The notes below the pieces were generated by a model, which saw nothing but the letters and a program-made list of their open reading frames with translations, did not search any database and was not told where the DNA came from. The position numbers were made by a program, and so were the translations under genes. 64,000 bases of DNA, from the NCBI GenBank assembly GCA_913776825.1, contig CAJYPV010000018.1, positions 458,989-522,988 of the forward strand, written 5' to 3'. Source of the DNA: Burkholderiaceae bacterium (GTDB lineage: Bacteria; Pseudomonadota; Gammaproteobacteria; Burkholderiales; Burkholderiaceae_C). Shown piece after piece: positions 52,079 through 61,466 of the stretch (positions within the stretch are counted from its first letter, which is position 1; each line of letters starts with the position of its first letter).

Positions 52079-54352
52079 ATGAAGTTCACTGACGGGCAAT
52101 GGCTGTTGCAGCCCGGTGTGTCCGCGCATTACGGCACCGAGACTTATGCCGTGGACGTGTTCGAAGACCGCGTGGTGCTGCTCGTCACCACGCGGCCGAT
52201 CAAGCACCGCGGCGACACCCTGCAAGGCCCGGTGCTGACGGTCACCTTGCGCTCGCCCAGCGAGGGCGTGATCCGTGTCAGCGTCGCGCACTACATCGCC
52301 ACCCAGGCGCCGCGTCTGCATGTGCCCATGCCTGGCGCGGCGTCGCTGCCTTTGCAGGTGCAGGAGACCGAGCAGTTGCTCACGCTGACCAGCGGTGCGC
52401 TGTCGGTCGATGTGAAGAAGGGTGAGGGCTACGGGCTCATCTTCCGCGAAGGCGATCGGGTGCTGACCCGCAGCGACTGGCGCGCACTCGGCTATCTGCA
52501 ATGCCCCGGCGCCACGACGCAGATGCATGAACAGCTCAGCCTGGCGGTCGGCGAATATGTCTACGGACTGGGCGAACGATTCACGCCGTGGGTGAAGAAC
52601 GGCCAGGTGGTCGAGAACACCAACAAGGACGGCGGCACCGCCTGCGAGCAGGCCTACAAGAGCGTGCCGTTCTATTTGAGCAACCGCGGCTACGGCGTGC
52701 TGGTGAATGAAGCCGGACCGGTGTCTTTCGAGGTGGCCTCGGAGAAGACCTCGCGGGTGCAGTTCAGCCGCGAAGGTGAAAGCCTGGATTACTGCGTCAT
52801 CGCCGGCCCCACGCCCAAGGACGTGATGCGCCGCCTGACCGCGCTGACCGGTCGCGCGCCATTGCCGCCCGCCTGGAGCTTCGGGCTGTGGATGACGACC
52901 TCCTTCACCACGCAATACGACGAAGCCACCGCCACCCATTTCATCGACGAAATGGCGCGGCGCGATCTGCCGCTGGCGGTCTTCCATTTCGATTGCTTCT
53001 GGATGCGCGAATTCCAGTGGTGCGATTTCGAATGGGACCCGCGCGGGTTCCCCGATCCGGAAGGGATGCTGGCGCGATTGCGTCAGAAGGGGTTGAAGAT
53101 CAGTCTTTGGATCAATCCGTATGTCGCGCAGCGCTCGAAGCTGTTTGCCGAGGGCGTGCGCGAAGGCTATTTCATCCAGCGTCGCGATGGTCGCGTGTGG
53201 CAGACCGACCTGTGGCAGCCGGGCATGGCGATCGTGGACTTCACGAATCCCGCCGCCGTGCGTTGGTATCAAGGCCATTTGCGTCGTCTGCTGGCCATGG
53301 GCGTCGATTGCTTCAAGACCGACTTCGGCGAGCGCATCCCGGATCGGGATGTGGTCTATCACGATGGGTCCGATCCGGTCGAGATGCACAACCTCTATGC
53401 GCTGCGCTACAACGAGGTGGTCTTCGATCTGCTCAAGGAGGTGCAGGGCGACGAGGCGGTGGTCTTCGCCCGCTCGACCTATGCCTCCGGTCAGCGCTTC
53501 CCGGTGCATTGGGGCGGTGACTGCTGGTCCAACTTCGAGTCGATGGCCGAGAGCCTGCGCGGCGGCCTGTCCCTGACCAGCTGCGGCTTCGCCTTCTGGA
53601 GCCACGACATCGGCGGCTTCGAGGGCAATCCGCCGCCCGCGGTCTACAAGCGCTGGATTCAATTCGGCCTGCTGTCCTCGCACAGCCGCCTGCACGGCAG
53701 CAGTTCCTACCGGGTGCCATGGCTGGTGGACGAGGAAAGCTGCGACGTCCTGCGTCGCTTCACCCGCCTCAAGCACCAGCTGATGCCTTATCTGTATGGC
53801 GTTGCGATCGAGGCCACCGAGACCGGTGTGCCGGTGATGCGCAGCCCGGTCATGCAGCATCCGCACGATCCCGCTTGCGCCACGCTGGACCGCCAGTACC
53901 ACCTGGGCGATGGCCTGCTGGTGGCGCCGGTGTTCACCGAGAGCGGCGAGGTCGATGTCTATCTGCCCGACGGCCGATGGACGCATCTGCTGAGCGGCGA
54001 GGTGGTGCAGGGCGGTCGCTGGCGTCGCGAGACCCATGACTTCCTCAGTCTGCCGCTCTATGTCGCGCCGAACACGGTGCTGCCATGGGGCGCCGAGACC
54101 GAGCGGCCCGATTACGACTACGGTCGCGGCCTGGTGCTGAAGGTGTTCGCGCTGGAGGACGGTGCGACGGCGTCCTTCGTGGTGCCTGCGGTGGACGGGT
54201 CGATCACGGCGCGGGGTCAGGTCGAGCGTCATGGCGATCGCTACCGCGCGGTGATCCGCGAAGGCGCGCTGCGCGACTGGGCGATCGAGGTCGACGGCGT
54301 GCGCAGCCCGGTGCAGGCCGAGGGCGCGTCGCTGGATTGGTCGCCGCGATGA
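52079..54352 (+). CDS. yicI: Alpha-xylosidase, glycoside hydrolase family 31
   Basis: This is a 757-residue enzyme close to E. coli YicI in length and layout, from memory. The N-terminal beta-sandwich is followed by the catalytic barrel. The nucleophile is Asp415 in KTDFGE and the acid/base Asp481 in HWGGDCWS. FHFDCFWMREFQWCDFEWDP and WINPYVAQRS complete the signature. There is no signal peptide, so it is cytoplasmic and removes alpha-1,6-xylose from imported xyloglucan oligosaccharides. It is the first gene of a run with GH9, MFS and GH39 genes (211-base gap to GH9). Confidence 0.93.
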   Translation: MKFTDGQWLLQPGVSAHYGTETYAVDVFEDRVVLLVTTRPIKHRGDTLQGPVLTVTLRSPSEGVIRVSVAHYIATQAPRLHVPMPGAASLPLQVQETEQLLTLTSGALSVDVKKGEGYGLIFREGDRVLTRSDWRALGYLQCPGATTQMHEQLSLAVGEYVYGLGERFTPWVKNGQVVENTNKDGGTACEQAYKSVPFYLSNRGYGVLVNEAGPVSFEVASEKTSRVQFSREGESLDYCVIAGPTPKDVMRRLTALTGRAPLPPAWSFGLWMTTSFTTQYDEATATHFIDEMARRDLPLAVFHFDCFWMREFQWCDFEWDPRGFPDPEGMLARLRQKGLKISLWINPYVAQRSKLFAEGVREGYFIQRRDGRVWQTDLWQPGMAIVDFTNPAAVRWYQGHLRRLLAMGVDCFKTDFGERIPDRDVVYHDGSDPVEMHNLYALRYNEVVFDLLKEVQGDEAVVFARSTYASGQRFPVHWGGDCWSNFESMAESLRGGLSLTSCGFAFWSHDIGGFEGNPPPAVYKRWIQFGLLSSHSRLHGSSSYRVPWLVDEESCDVLRRFTRLKHQLMPYLYGVAIEATETGVPVMRSPVMQHPHDPACATLDRQYHLGDGLLVAPVFTESGEVDVYLPDGRWTHLLSGEVVQGGRWRRETHDFLSLPLYVAPNTVLPWGAETERPDYDYGRGLVLKVFALEDGATASFVVPAVDGSITARGQVERHGDRYRAVIREGALRDWAIEVDGVRSPVQAEGASLDWSPR

Positions 54353-54563
54353 GGGCAGGCGGTGAGCGTCCGGTCGGTGCGATGGCAAGGCCTGCAGGGA
54401 CGATCGCGTCCCGCTTCGGTCGCTATCGGTCCGGCCGGCTCATCGCGCCAAGCGCCGGCGAGGATCCGCGCCGGTCAGGATGATGTCTCCGGCTGCCCGA
54501 CGGCAACCGGTTTTTCACGATCAAGAGCGCCGACACAGGCGCCGTCGAACAGGAGACAACACG

Positions 54564-56501
54564 ATGCGGGATCCTTCCCCGAATCGTCGACATCGCCCGC
54601 CCGCATCCCGCGGCGCCGGGCTGCCGGGCTTGCCGCGCGATGCGGCCGCAGCGGCGGTGCGCCTGCACGCCATCGCGCGCAAGACCTGGCCCTCGGTGAC
54701 CGCCGCGCTGGTGTGCGGTGCGTTGTGGGCGCCCCTGTCGTGGGCCCAGACGGCGGAGGCGTCCCGACCGCCACCGGCCGCCGCGCCGTCCGGTGCGGGG
54801 GTGCCGCGCGTTCAGATCAATCAGATCGGCTTCCTGCCCGACGCCGCGAAATGGGCGACGGTGATGGTGTCGGCCGTCGATCCGTCGACCGCGCCTCGTC
54901 GCTTCGAGGTCATGAATGAGCGCACCGGCCAGGTCGTGCTGCGCGGTCGCCTCAGCGCGCCGGCCGCCTGGTCGCCCGCCCGGAGTGCCGCGCAGCTCGC
55001 CGATCTGAGCGCGCTGAAGACGCCGGGTCGGTATCGCGTGTCGGTGCCCGGCGTGGGCACGTCGGCGGTGTTCTCGATCGCGGCGGATGCTTATCTGCCG
55101 CTGAGTGCCGCAGCGATCCGCGCGTTCTACTTCAATCGCGCCAGCATCGCGCTCACGCCGGAACTCGCAGGCGCGTACGCGCGTCCCGCCGGTCATCCGG
55201 ACACGCAGGTGCGGGTGCATGCCTCGGCGGCCAGCGCGCAGCGGCCGGAAGGCACGATCATCAGCAGCCCCAAGGGCTGGTATGACGCGGGCGACTACAA
55301 CAAGTACGTCGTCAATTCCGGCATCAGCGTCTACACCCTGCTGGCGGCGTATGAGCACTATCCCGCGCTGTTTCAGTCGCTGAAGGTCGGGCTTCCGGAA
55401 AGCGGGCAGGGCCTGCCGGACCTGCTCAATGAGGCGCTCTGGAACATCGACTGGATGCTGACCATGCAGGACCCCGCCGATGGCGGCGTCTATCACAAGC
55501 TCACCAATCTGCGGTTCGACGGCGTCGTGATGCCGGACCGGGCCGAGGGTGAGCGCTATGTGGTGCAGAAGAGCACCGCCGCCACGCTGGACTTCGCCGC
55601 GGTGATGGCGCAGGCGAGCCGCGTCCTCGCCCCCTTCGATGCGCAATCACCGGGCCGATCGGCGCGTCTGCTGCAGGCAGCGCAGGCCGCCTGGGCCTGG
55701 GCCAAGGCGAATCCGAATGCCGTGTATCGGCAGCCGCCGGATGTCGTCACCGGTGACTATGGCGATGACCAACTGGACGATGAATTCGCCTGGGCCGCCG
55801 CCGAGCTCTACGTCACCACCGGCGATGACCGCTTCTACGACGCGCTGTCGCCTTCCCAGGTGAAGGCCACAGTGCCGGCCTGGGGCGATGTGAAGGGGCT
55901 GGCCTGGATCTCGCTGGCTCATCACCGGGCGCGACTCACGCCGGCTGCTGATCGCCGCCTGATCGAGCAGCGGGTGCGTGGACTCGGCGATGAGTTGGTC
56001 GCGCGTTGGCGGACGTCAGCCTGGCGCGTGTCGATGCAGGACGCGGACTTCGTCTGGGGCAGCAATTCGACCGTGCTGAATCAGGCGCTGATGCTGATCC
56101 AGGCCGCCCGTTTGGCGCCCGCTGGATCGGCCGCTCAGCGCGACGCGCTGGCGGCGGCACAGTCGCTGTTCGACTACGTGCTGGGCCGCAACCCGACGGG
56201 GATGTCCATGGTCACCGGCTTCGGCAGCGTGTCGCCGAGGCATCCGCACCATCGCCCGTCCGAGGCGGATGGCGTGGTGGCGCCGGTGCCGGGCTTCCTG
56301 GTGGGCGGCGCGAATCCGGGACAACAGGATCAGCGCGACTGTCCCGTCGCTTACCCTTCCAGCGCGCCGGCGCTGTCCTACCTCGACCACTTCTGCAGCT
56401 ATGCGAGCAATGAGGTCGCCATCAACTGGAATGCGCCGCTGGTGTATGTGTCCGCGGCTTTGCAGGCGCTGAATGCGCCACTGAAGAAAGGAACGCGATG
56501 A
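54564..56501 (+). CDS. Glycoside hydrolase family 9 (endoglucanase-type), exported
   Basis: This is a 645-residue protein. The ATG at 54564 has AGGAGAC upstream. The N-terminal 30 residues are Arg/Pro-rich, then a signal-like helix ends in SWAQ. An N-terminal Ig-like domain (about 70-165: VQINQIGFLPDAAKWATVMV) precedes the (alpha/alpha)6 barrel. GWYDAGDYNKYVVNSG holds the catalytic Asp241/Asp244, and ASNEVAINWNAPLVY near the C-terminus holds the general-acid Glu617. It would cut beta-glucan or xyloglucan chains in the periplasm or outside. The stop overlaps the MFS start (ATGA). Confidence 0.92.
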   Translation: MRDPSPNRRHRPPASRGAGLPGLPRDAAAAAVRLHAIARKTWPSVTAALVCGALWAPLSWAQTAEASRPPPAAAPSGAGVPRVQINQIGFLPDAAKWATVMVSAVDPSTAPRRFEVMNERTGQVVLRGRLSAPAAWSPARSAAQLADLSALKTPGRYRVSVPGVGTSAVFSIAADAYLPLSAAAIRAFYFNRASIALTPELAGAYARPAGHPDTQVRVHASAASAQRPEGTIISSPKGWYDAGDYNKYVVNSGISVYTLLAAYEHYPALFQSLKVGLPESGQGLPDLLNEALWNIDWMLTMQDPADGGVYHKLTNLRFDGVVMPDRAEGERYVVQKSTAATLDFAAVMAQASRVLAPFDAQSPGRSARLLQAAQAAWAWAKANPNAVYRQPPDVVTGDYGDDQLDDEFAWAAAELYVTTGDDRFYDALSPSQVKATVPAWGDVKGLAWISLAHHRARLTPAADRRLIEQRVRGLGDELVARWRTSAWRVSMQDADFVWGSNSTVLNQALMLIQAARLAPAGSAAQRDALAAAQSLFDYVLGRNPTGMSMVTGFGSVSPRHPHHRPSEADGVVAPVPGFLVGGANPGQQDQRDCPVAYPSSAPALSYLDHFCSYASNEVAINWNAPLVYVSAALQALNAPLKKGTR

Positions 56502-57922
56502 GCGCCGACCTGTCCACCACCGCCGTGCCCGCCCATGCGGCGGACGGCACCCATTCCGCGCACGCCGCCGATGCCGCCGGCTCCTCCACCACGGACACAC
56601 CGATGAAACGCCATCCGCTCAGCTGGGTGCCCTCGCTCTACCTGGCCATGGGCCTGCCCAATGTGCTGGTGGGCGCGGTCGCGGCGATCCTCTACAAGAA
56701 CATGGGCGTGTCCAATGAGGACATCGCGCTCTACACCTCGCAGATGTATCTGCCGTGGGTGCTCAAGCCCTTGTGGTCGCCGCTGCTGGAACCCTACAAG
56801 ACCAAGCGCTGGTGGGTCATCGCGATGCAGTTCCTGATGATGGCCTCGCTGGGCGCGGTGGCCTTCTGCCTGCCGCTGGACGGCTTCTTCCGTGCGTCGC
56901 TGGCCTTCTTCTGGATCACCGGCTTCGCGTCGGCGACGCAGGACATCGTCGCGGACGGCGTCTTCATGACGACCATGCCGCCGCGCGAGCAGGCGCGTTA
57001 TGCCGGTCTGCAGGGCATGTGCTGGAACCTGGGCGCGGTCGTCGCGTCGGGGCTGCTGGTGTCCTTGACCGGCTGGCTGCACCAATCGCTGGGCTGGAGC
57101 TGGGTGCATTGCTGGATGGCGGTGATGATCGGCGCCGCCGGCATGATGGGCGGCTTCGGGCTGTGGCATCTGCGGGTGCTGCCGCCGGGCGCGCCGGCTG
57201 CGGTGCATGGCAAGGACCTCGCGACCGCGATGGTGTCGCTGCGCGCGTCCTGGATCACGCTGTTCCAGAAGCCGTCGATCTGGATGATGCTGGCGGTGGT
57301 CTTCTTCTACCGCTTCGGCGAGGGCTTCATCGAGAAGTTCGGCCCGCTCTTCCTGCTCGACCCGCGCAGCGCGGGCGGCCTCGGTCTGGACAACGCCGCG
57401 CTCGGTCACATCTACGGCACCGCCGGCACGGTGGCCTTCATTGCGGGCGCGTTCCTCGGCGGCTTCATTGCGGCCAAGATGACCCTGCGTCGCTCGTTCT
57501 TCCTGCTGGCGATTGCGCTCAATCTGCCGCACCTGACCTATTACTACCTCAGCCATGCCTTGCCGAATGACCTGTGGCTGATTGGCGCGGTGGTCGCGAT
57601 CGAGAAGTTCGGCTTCGGCATGGGCTCGGTCGGCCACATGCTCTACATGATGCAGCAGATCGCGCCGGGGCCGTTCAAGATGACCCACTACGCGATGGCC
57701 ACCGGCGTGATGGCGCTGACCAAGTGGGCCACGGGCAGCGTCAGCGGCTGGGTGTATTCGGCCGTCGGTCAGCAGTACGCGAGCTTCTTCGGGCTGGTGC
57801 TGCTGTTCTCGATTCCGCCGATCGTTCTGGCCTGGCTGGCGCCGTTCCCGGTGGCGGTGGGCACCGATGACGAGGGACCGGACGGGCAGGGCGGATCGGG
57901 CGGCGGGCATGGCGCGCATTGA
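56498..57922 (+). CDS. MFS transporter, AmpG/SLC33-like
   Basis: This is a 474-residue permease with about 12 membrane segments. The N-terminal 35 residues are hydrophilic. SLYLAMGLPNVLVGAVAAIL, YLPWVLKPLWSPLLEPYKTKR and FASATQDIVADGVFM match the AmpG-like branch of the major facilitator superfamily, members of which carry muropeptides or oligosaccharides. The position between GH9 and GH39 suggests uptake of xylo- or gluco-oligosaccharides across the inner membrane, feeding the cytoplasmic alpha-xylosidase. The C-terminus is Gly/Asp-rich and cytoplasmic. Confidence 0.85.
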   Translation: MSADLSTTAVPAHAADGTHSAHAADAAGSSTTDTPMKRHPLSWVPSLYLAMGLPNVLVGAVAAILYKNMGVSNEDIALYTSQMYLPWVLKPLWSPLLEPYKTKRWWVIAMQFLMMASLGAVAFCLPLDGFFRASLAFFWITGFASATQDIVADGVFMTTMPPREQARYAGLQGMCWNLGAVVASGLLVSLTGWLHQSLGWSWVHCWMAVMIGAAGMMGGFGLWHLRVLPPGAPAAVHGKDLATAMVSLRASWITLFQKPSIWMMLAVVFFYRFGEGFIEKFGPLFLLDPRSAGGLGLDNAALGHIYGTAGTVAFIAGAFLGGFIAAKMTLRRSFFLLAIALNLPHLTYYYLSHALPNDLWLIGAVVAIEKFGFGMGSVGHMLYMMQQIAPGPFKMTHYAMATGVMALTKWATGSVSGWVYSAVGQQYASFFGLVLLFSIPPIVLAWLAPFPVAVGTDDEGPDGQGGSGGGHGAH

Positions 57923-59735
57923 CGACGCCGTGGCCATGCCGCCCGCCTCGACATCGCGCAGCGGTGGCGCGCCCACGAGCCGGAACGTCGCGGTGCGTCG
58001 CCTGCTTCCGCCATCAGCACGGACCTGGGTCACGACCCTGATCCTGGCGGCCACGGCGATGGGGGCGTCCGCTGCCGATGCCGGCCATGCGCCTCTTGCG
58101 CCGTCTGCCAACAACGTGACCGCCAAGGACTGGCCGACGCGCCATCTCACGCTGGATGTGGGATCCGCGACCCAGCCGATGGACCGCGCTCACGACCTGT
58201 CGATCGGGGCCGATTTCCCAGGCACGCTGGGGCGAGAGGACAGCCTGGGCCAGGTGAAGACGATGGTCGATGAACTCGGCATGCGCTTCATCCGCTTCCA
58301 CGCGATCTTTCACGATGTGCTGGGCACCGTCACGGTGAAGGACGGTCAGACCGTCTACGACTTCCGTGGCATCGACCGCCTCTACGACGGCCTGCTGGCG
58401 CGCGGCATCAAGCCGTTCGTCGAGCTGGGCTTCACGCCGGCCGCGATGGCCACGTCGCCGCAGACGATCTTCTACTGGAAGGGCAACACCTCGCATCCCG
58501 AGCCTGCGGCGTGGCGCGCGCTGATCGACGCCTTCACCCGTCATCTGATCCAGCGCTATGGCGCTGCGGAGGTGCTCAGCTGGTATTTCGAGGTCTGGAA
58601 TGAACCCAACCTCGACGGCTTCTGGGAAAAGGCGGATCAGCAGGCCTATTTCTCGCTCTATGCCGACACGGCACGCGTGATCAAGGCGATTGATCCGGCG
58701 CTGCGAGTCGGCGGCCCCGCCACCGCCGGCGCGGACTGGGTGGTGCCATTCCTGGCGTATGCCAAGGCCGAGCGGGTGCCGGTCGATTTCGTCACCACCC
58801 ACACCTATGGCGTGGACGGCGGATTCCTGGATGAGCACGGCGTGGAGGATCGCAAGCTGTCACCGTCGCCCGATGCGATCGTGGGTGACGTGCGTCGGGT
58901 CCGGGCGCAGATCGAGGCGTCGGACTTCCCCGGCCTGCCGCTGTTCATCACCGAATGGAGCACCAGCTACAACCCGCGCGACCTGGTCCATGACAGCTAC
59001 ATCAGCGCGCCCTACATCCTCACCAAGTTGCGGCAGACCCGCGGCCTGGCGCAGGGCATGAGCTACTGGACCTACAGCGACCTGTTTGAAGAGGCCGGCC
59101 CGCCGCCTGCGCCCTTCCATGGGGGATTCGGGTTGATGACGCCCGAGGGTGTGCGCAAGCCCGCCTGGTTCGCGTACAAGTATCTGAATGCGCTGCGGGG
59201 GCTCGAGGTTCCGGTGGTTGCCGGAGCGACGTCCGGTTCGGCGGCGGCGGCGTCGCGCGTCGCTGATGACCAGGTGCTCGCCACCCGGGACGGCGACCGC
59301 ATCGCCGCGCTGGTGTGGGATTGGCAGACGCCGGTGCAGGAGGTCAGCAATCGCAGCTTCTTTGGGCGACCGGTGCCTGCCGGCCTGGCACGTCCCGTGC
59401 AGATGCAGTGGCAAGGCCTGACCCCGGGCCGTTATCGGATCGAGGTGCGCCGCACCGGCCATCAGCGCAACGATGCCTTCACCGCCTGGCTGGAGATGGG
59501 GTCGCCGGTGTCGCTGACGCCCGCGCAATTGAATCGGCTGCAGCACCTGACTCGGGATTTCCCGGAGACGACCCGGCGCATTCGGATCGGCGCCAGTGGC
59601 CGATTCGATTGGGCGTTGCCGATGCGGGCCAATGACATCGTGCTGGTGACGCTGACGCCGGAACGTGCGAGTGGTTCAAGCATCAGCGGACGAGTCAAAA
59701 AGCCTTCGACGCCCAGCAGGAACACGTCGCAATGA
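57909..59735 (+). CDS. Glycoside hydrolase family 39 (beta-xylosidase-type), exported
   Basis: This is a 608-residue protein starting within the end of the MFS gene (14-base overlap). A signal-like segment lies near residues 40-58 (WVTTLILAATAMGASAADA). The catalytic barrel shows FEVWNEPNLDGFW with acid/base Glu232 and LFITEWSTSYNPRD with nucleophile Glu349, the family-39 pattern. It would release xylose from xylo-oligosaccharides or aryl-xylosides. Alternative ATG at 57936 cannot be excluded. It is the last gene of the hemicellulose operon. The hairpin at 59878 terminates it. Confidence 0.9.
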   Translation: MARIDDAVAMPPASTSRSGGAPTSRNVAVRRLLPPSARTWVTTLILAATAMGASAADAGHAPLAPSANNVTAKDWPTRHLTLDVGSATQPMDRAHDLSIGADFPGTLGREDSLGQVKTMVDELGMRFIRFHAIFHDVLGTVTVKDGQTVYDFRGIDRLYDGLLARGIKPFVELGFTPAAMATSPQTIFYWKGNTSHPEPAAWRALIDAFTRHLIQRYGAAEVLSWYFEVWNEPNLDGFWEKADQQAYFSLYADTARVIKAIDPALRVGGPATAGADWVVPFLAYAKAERVPVDFVTTHTYGVDGGFLDEHGVEDRKLSPSPDAIVGDVRRVRAQIEASDFPGLPLFITEWSTSYNPRDLVHDSYISAPYILTKLRQTRGLAQGMSYWTYSDLFEEAGPPPAPFHGGFGLMTPEGVRKPAWFAYKYLNALRGLEVPVVAGATSGSAAAASRVADDQVLATRDGDRIAALVWDWQTPVQEVSNRSFFGRPVPAGLARPVQMQWQGLTPGRYRIEVRRTGHQRNDAFTAWLEMGSPVSLTPAQLNRLQHLTRDFPETTRRIRIGASGRFDWALPMRANDIVLVTLTPERASGSSISGRVKKPSTPSRNTSQ

Positions 59736-59769
59736 TGCAGCGCTTCCCCGGCGGGCGATGAATTCGTGT

Positions 59770-59787
59770 CCCGGATCGATATCGGGA
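59770..59787. promoter_or_regulatory. Sugar-regulon element C
   Basis: CCCGGATCGATATCGGGA differs from element A1 at one core base and is itself an inverted repeat (CCCG...CGGG). It lies 343 bases upstream of chvE and 34 after the GH39 stop, so it probably belongs to the chvE promoter or to a regulator loop. Confidence 0.45.
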
Positions 59788-59877
59788 TCGACATCGAAAA
59801 GCGGCCAAACACGTCGTTTGGATAAGGGTCGGTGAACGCGGTGGCGGGTAGACGGGTGATCGCCACGACTCCGTGAG

Positions 59878-59898
59878 AAGCCCGTCCTGACGGGCTTT
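59878..59898 (+). terminator. Hairpin terminator after the hemicellulose operon
   Basis: A 9-bp stem, AAGCCCGTC with GACGGGCTT, around a 2-base minimal loop is followed by TTCC. It lies 143 bases after the GH39 stop and before chvE, on the strand of the upstream operon. Confidence 0.55.
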
Positions 59899-60130
59899 CC
59901 GGCCCGCCACGTACACGCCATGCAAGGAAGAAATGTCCATTCGGCACGTGGTACGCCGCTTGCCGGAGAGCCGCCATTCCAGGATGTATTCAGGGAATGT
60001 TCAGGATGCATTCAGTGGTTGTTCATGCGATGCTCGGGCGCCGCACGATCGCAATGAACGATTTGAATGCGGACCGGCCGACCGACCGTGAGGGTCGTCC
60101 TGCCGGATAAGCCACAACGGAGACGAAGAC

Positions 60131-61210
60131 ATGACACTTCACAGCATCACGCGCCGCCTGGCGCTGGGCGGCCTGATGACGGCCTGCATGATGACCCTGG
60201 GCACCGCCGCACAGGCGCAGGACAAGGGCCTGGTCGGCATCGCGATGCCCACCAAGAGTTCCGCCCGCTGGATCGCTGACGGCGACAACATGGTCAAGGC
60301 GTTCAAGGACAAGGGCTACCGCGCGGACCTGCAGTTCGCCGAGGACGACATCCCCAACCAGCTCGCCCAGATCGAGAACCTGATCACCAAGAACGCCAAG
60401 GTGCTGGTGGTCGCGTCCATCGATGGCTCGGCGCTGTCGGGCGTGCTGCAGAAGGCCGCGGATCGCGGCATCAAGGTGGTGGCTTATGACCGTCTGATCC
60501 GTGGCACCAAGAACGTCGATTACTACGTCACCTTCGACAACTTCCAGGTCGGTGTGATGCAGGGCCAGTCGATCATCGACAAGCTGGGCCTGGCGCAGGG
60601 CAAGGGCCCGTTCAACATCGAGCTGTTCGGCGGCTCGCCGGACGACAACAACGCGACCTTCTTCTATGACGGCGCGATGTCGGTGCTCAAGCCCTACATG
60701 GACAGCGGCAAGCTGGTGGTGCGCAGCAAGCAGCTGGGCATGTCCAAGGTCGGCACGCTGCGCTGGGATGCGTCCGCGGCTCAGGCCCGCATGGACAACC
60801 TGCTGTCGGCGTTCTACGGCAAGGAGCGCCTGCATGCGGTGCTGTCGCCGTATGACGGCATGAGCATCGGCATCCTGTCCTCGCTCAAGGGCGCGGGCTA
60901 TTGCAGCAAGAGCCTGCCGTGCCCGGTGGTGTCCGGCCAGGACGCCGAGATCCCGTCGGTCAAGTCGATCCTGAAGGGCGAGCAGTCCAGCACCGTCTTC
61001 AAGGACACCCGCGCACTGGCCGAGTCCGCCGCGACGCTGGTCGATGCGGTCCTGACCAACAAGACCCCGGCGATCACCGACAGCAAGACCTACAACAACG
61101 GCGTGAAGGTCGTGCCGGCCATCCTGCTGAAGCCGGTCTCGGTGGACAGCACCAACTGGAAGGCCACCCTGGTCGACAGCGGCTACTACAAGGACAGCCA
61201 GGTCCGTTGA
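60131..61210 (+). CDS. chvE: Multiple-sugar-binding periplasmic protein ChvE
   Basis: This is a 359-residue periplasmic protein with a signal peptide ([21 protein letters not shown]). The ChvE signature is clear along its length: [76 protein letters not shown], and [15 protein letters not shown]. ChvE binds galactose, arabinose, xylose and glucose, delivers them to GguA/GguB and, in Agrobacterium, acts as a chemoreceptor partner. The ribosome site is GGAGAC. It is the first gene of chvE-gguA-gguB. Confidence 0.95.
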   Translation: MTLHSITRRLALGGLMTACMMTLGTAAQAQDKGLVGIAMPTKSSARWIADGDNMVKAFKDKGYRADLQFAEDDIPNQLAQIENLITKNAKVLVVASIDGSALSGVLQKAADRGIKVVAYDRLIRGTKNVDYYVTFDNFQVGVMQGQSIIDKLGLAQGKGPFNIELFGGSPDDNNATFFYDGAMSVLKPYMDSGKLVVRSKQLGMSKVGTLRWDASAAQARMDNLLSAFYGKERLHAVLSPYDGMSIGILSSLKGAGYCSKSLPCPVVSGQDAEIPSVKSILKGEQSSTVFKDTRALAESAATLVDAVLTNKTPAITDSKTYNNGVKVVPAILLKPVSVDSTNWKATLVDSGYYKDSQVR

Positions 61211-61466
61211 GTGTCCTGAGGTCGGTGCCGGGCATCCGCCTGGGCATCGACGAGCGCAGCGCTGGCGGATGACGGCGCTGCCCTCGATGTCGGGCCTGTG
61301 CCCACACCCACCGACTTCGGACAAGTCGCGTCATGGCGTCATCGCCTGACGCGTGAGTTCCCGCCCAGGAAGCGCCGCCGCCAGGCGGCCTGCCTCCGGG
61401 CCGATCGTGCGACGCCGAGCCCGGCCCGTGCCGGGCTCGCGTCCGACTGACTCTTTGGAGGGGCTG

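Larger units (their letters stand above)
59736..60130. other. 395-base intergenic region before chvE
   Basis: This region contains element C (59770-59787), the terminator hairpin (59878-59898) and, near 59985-60010, two TTCA-GG-ATG-TTCAG steps (AGGATGTATTCAGGGAATG, then AGGATGCATTCAGTGG). These form a near repeat of about 13 bases that could be a second regulatory pair. No gene is seen. Confidence 0.55.

Noticed and set aside
52037..54388. 783-codon open frame on the minus strand
   Set aside because: It is antisense to the GH31 gene, whose catalytic motifs are unambiguous.
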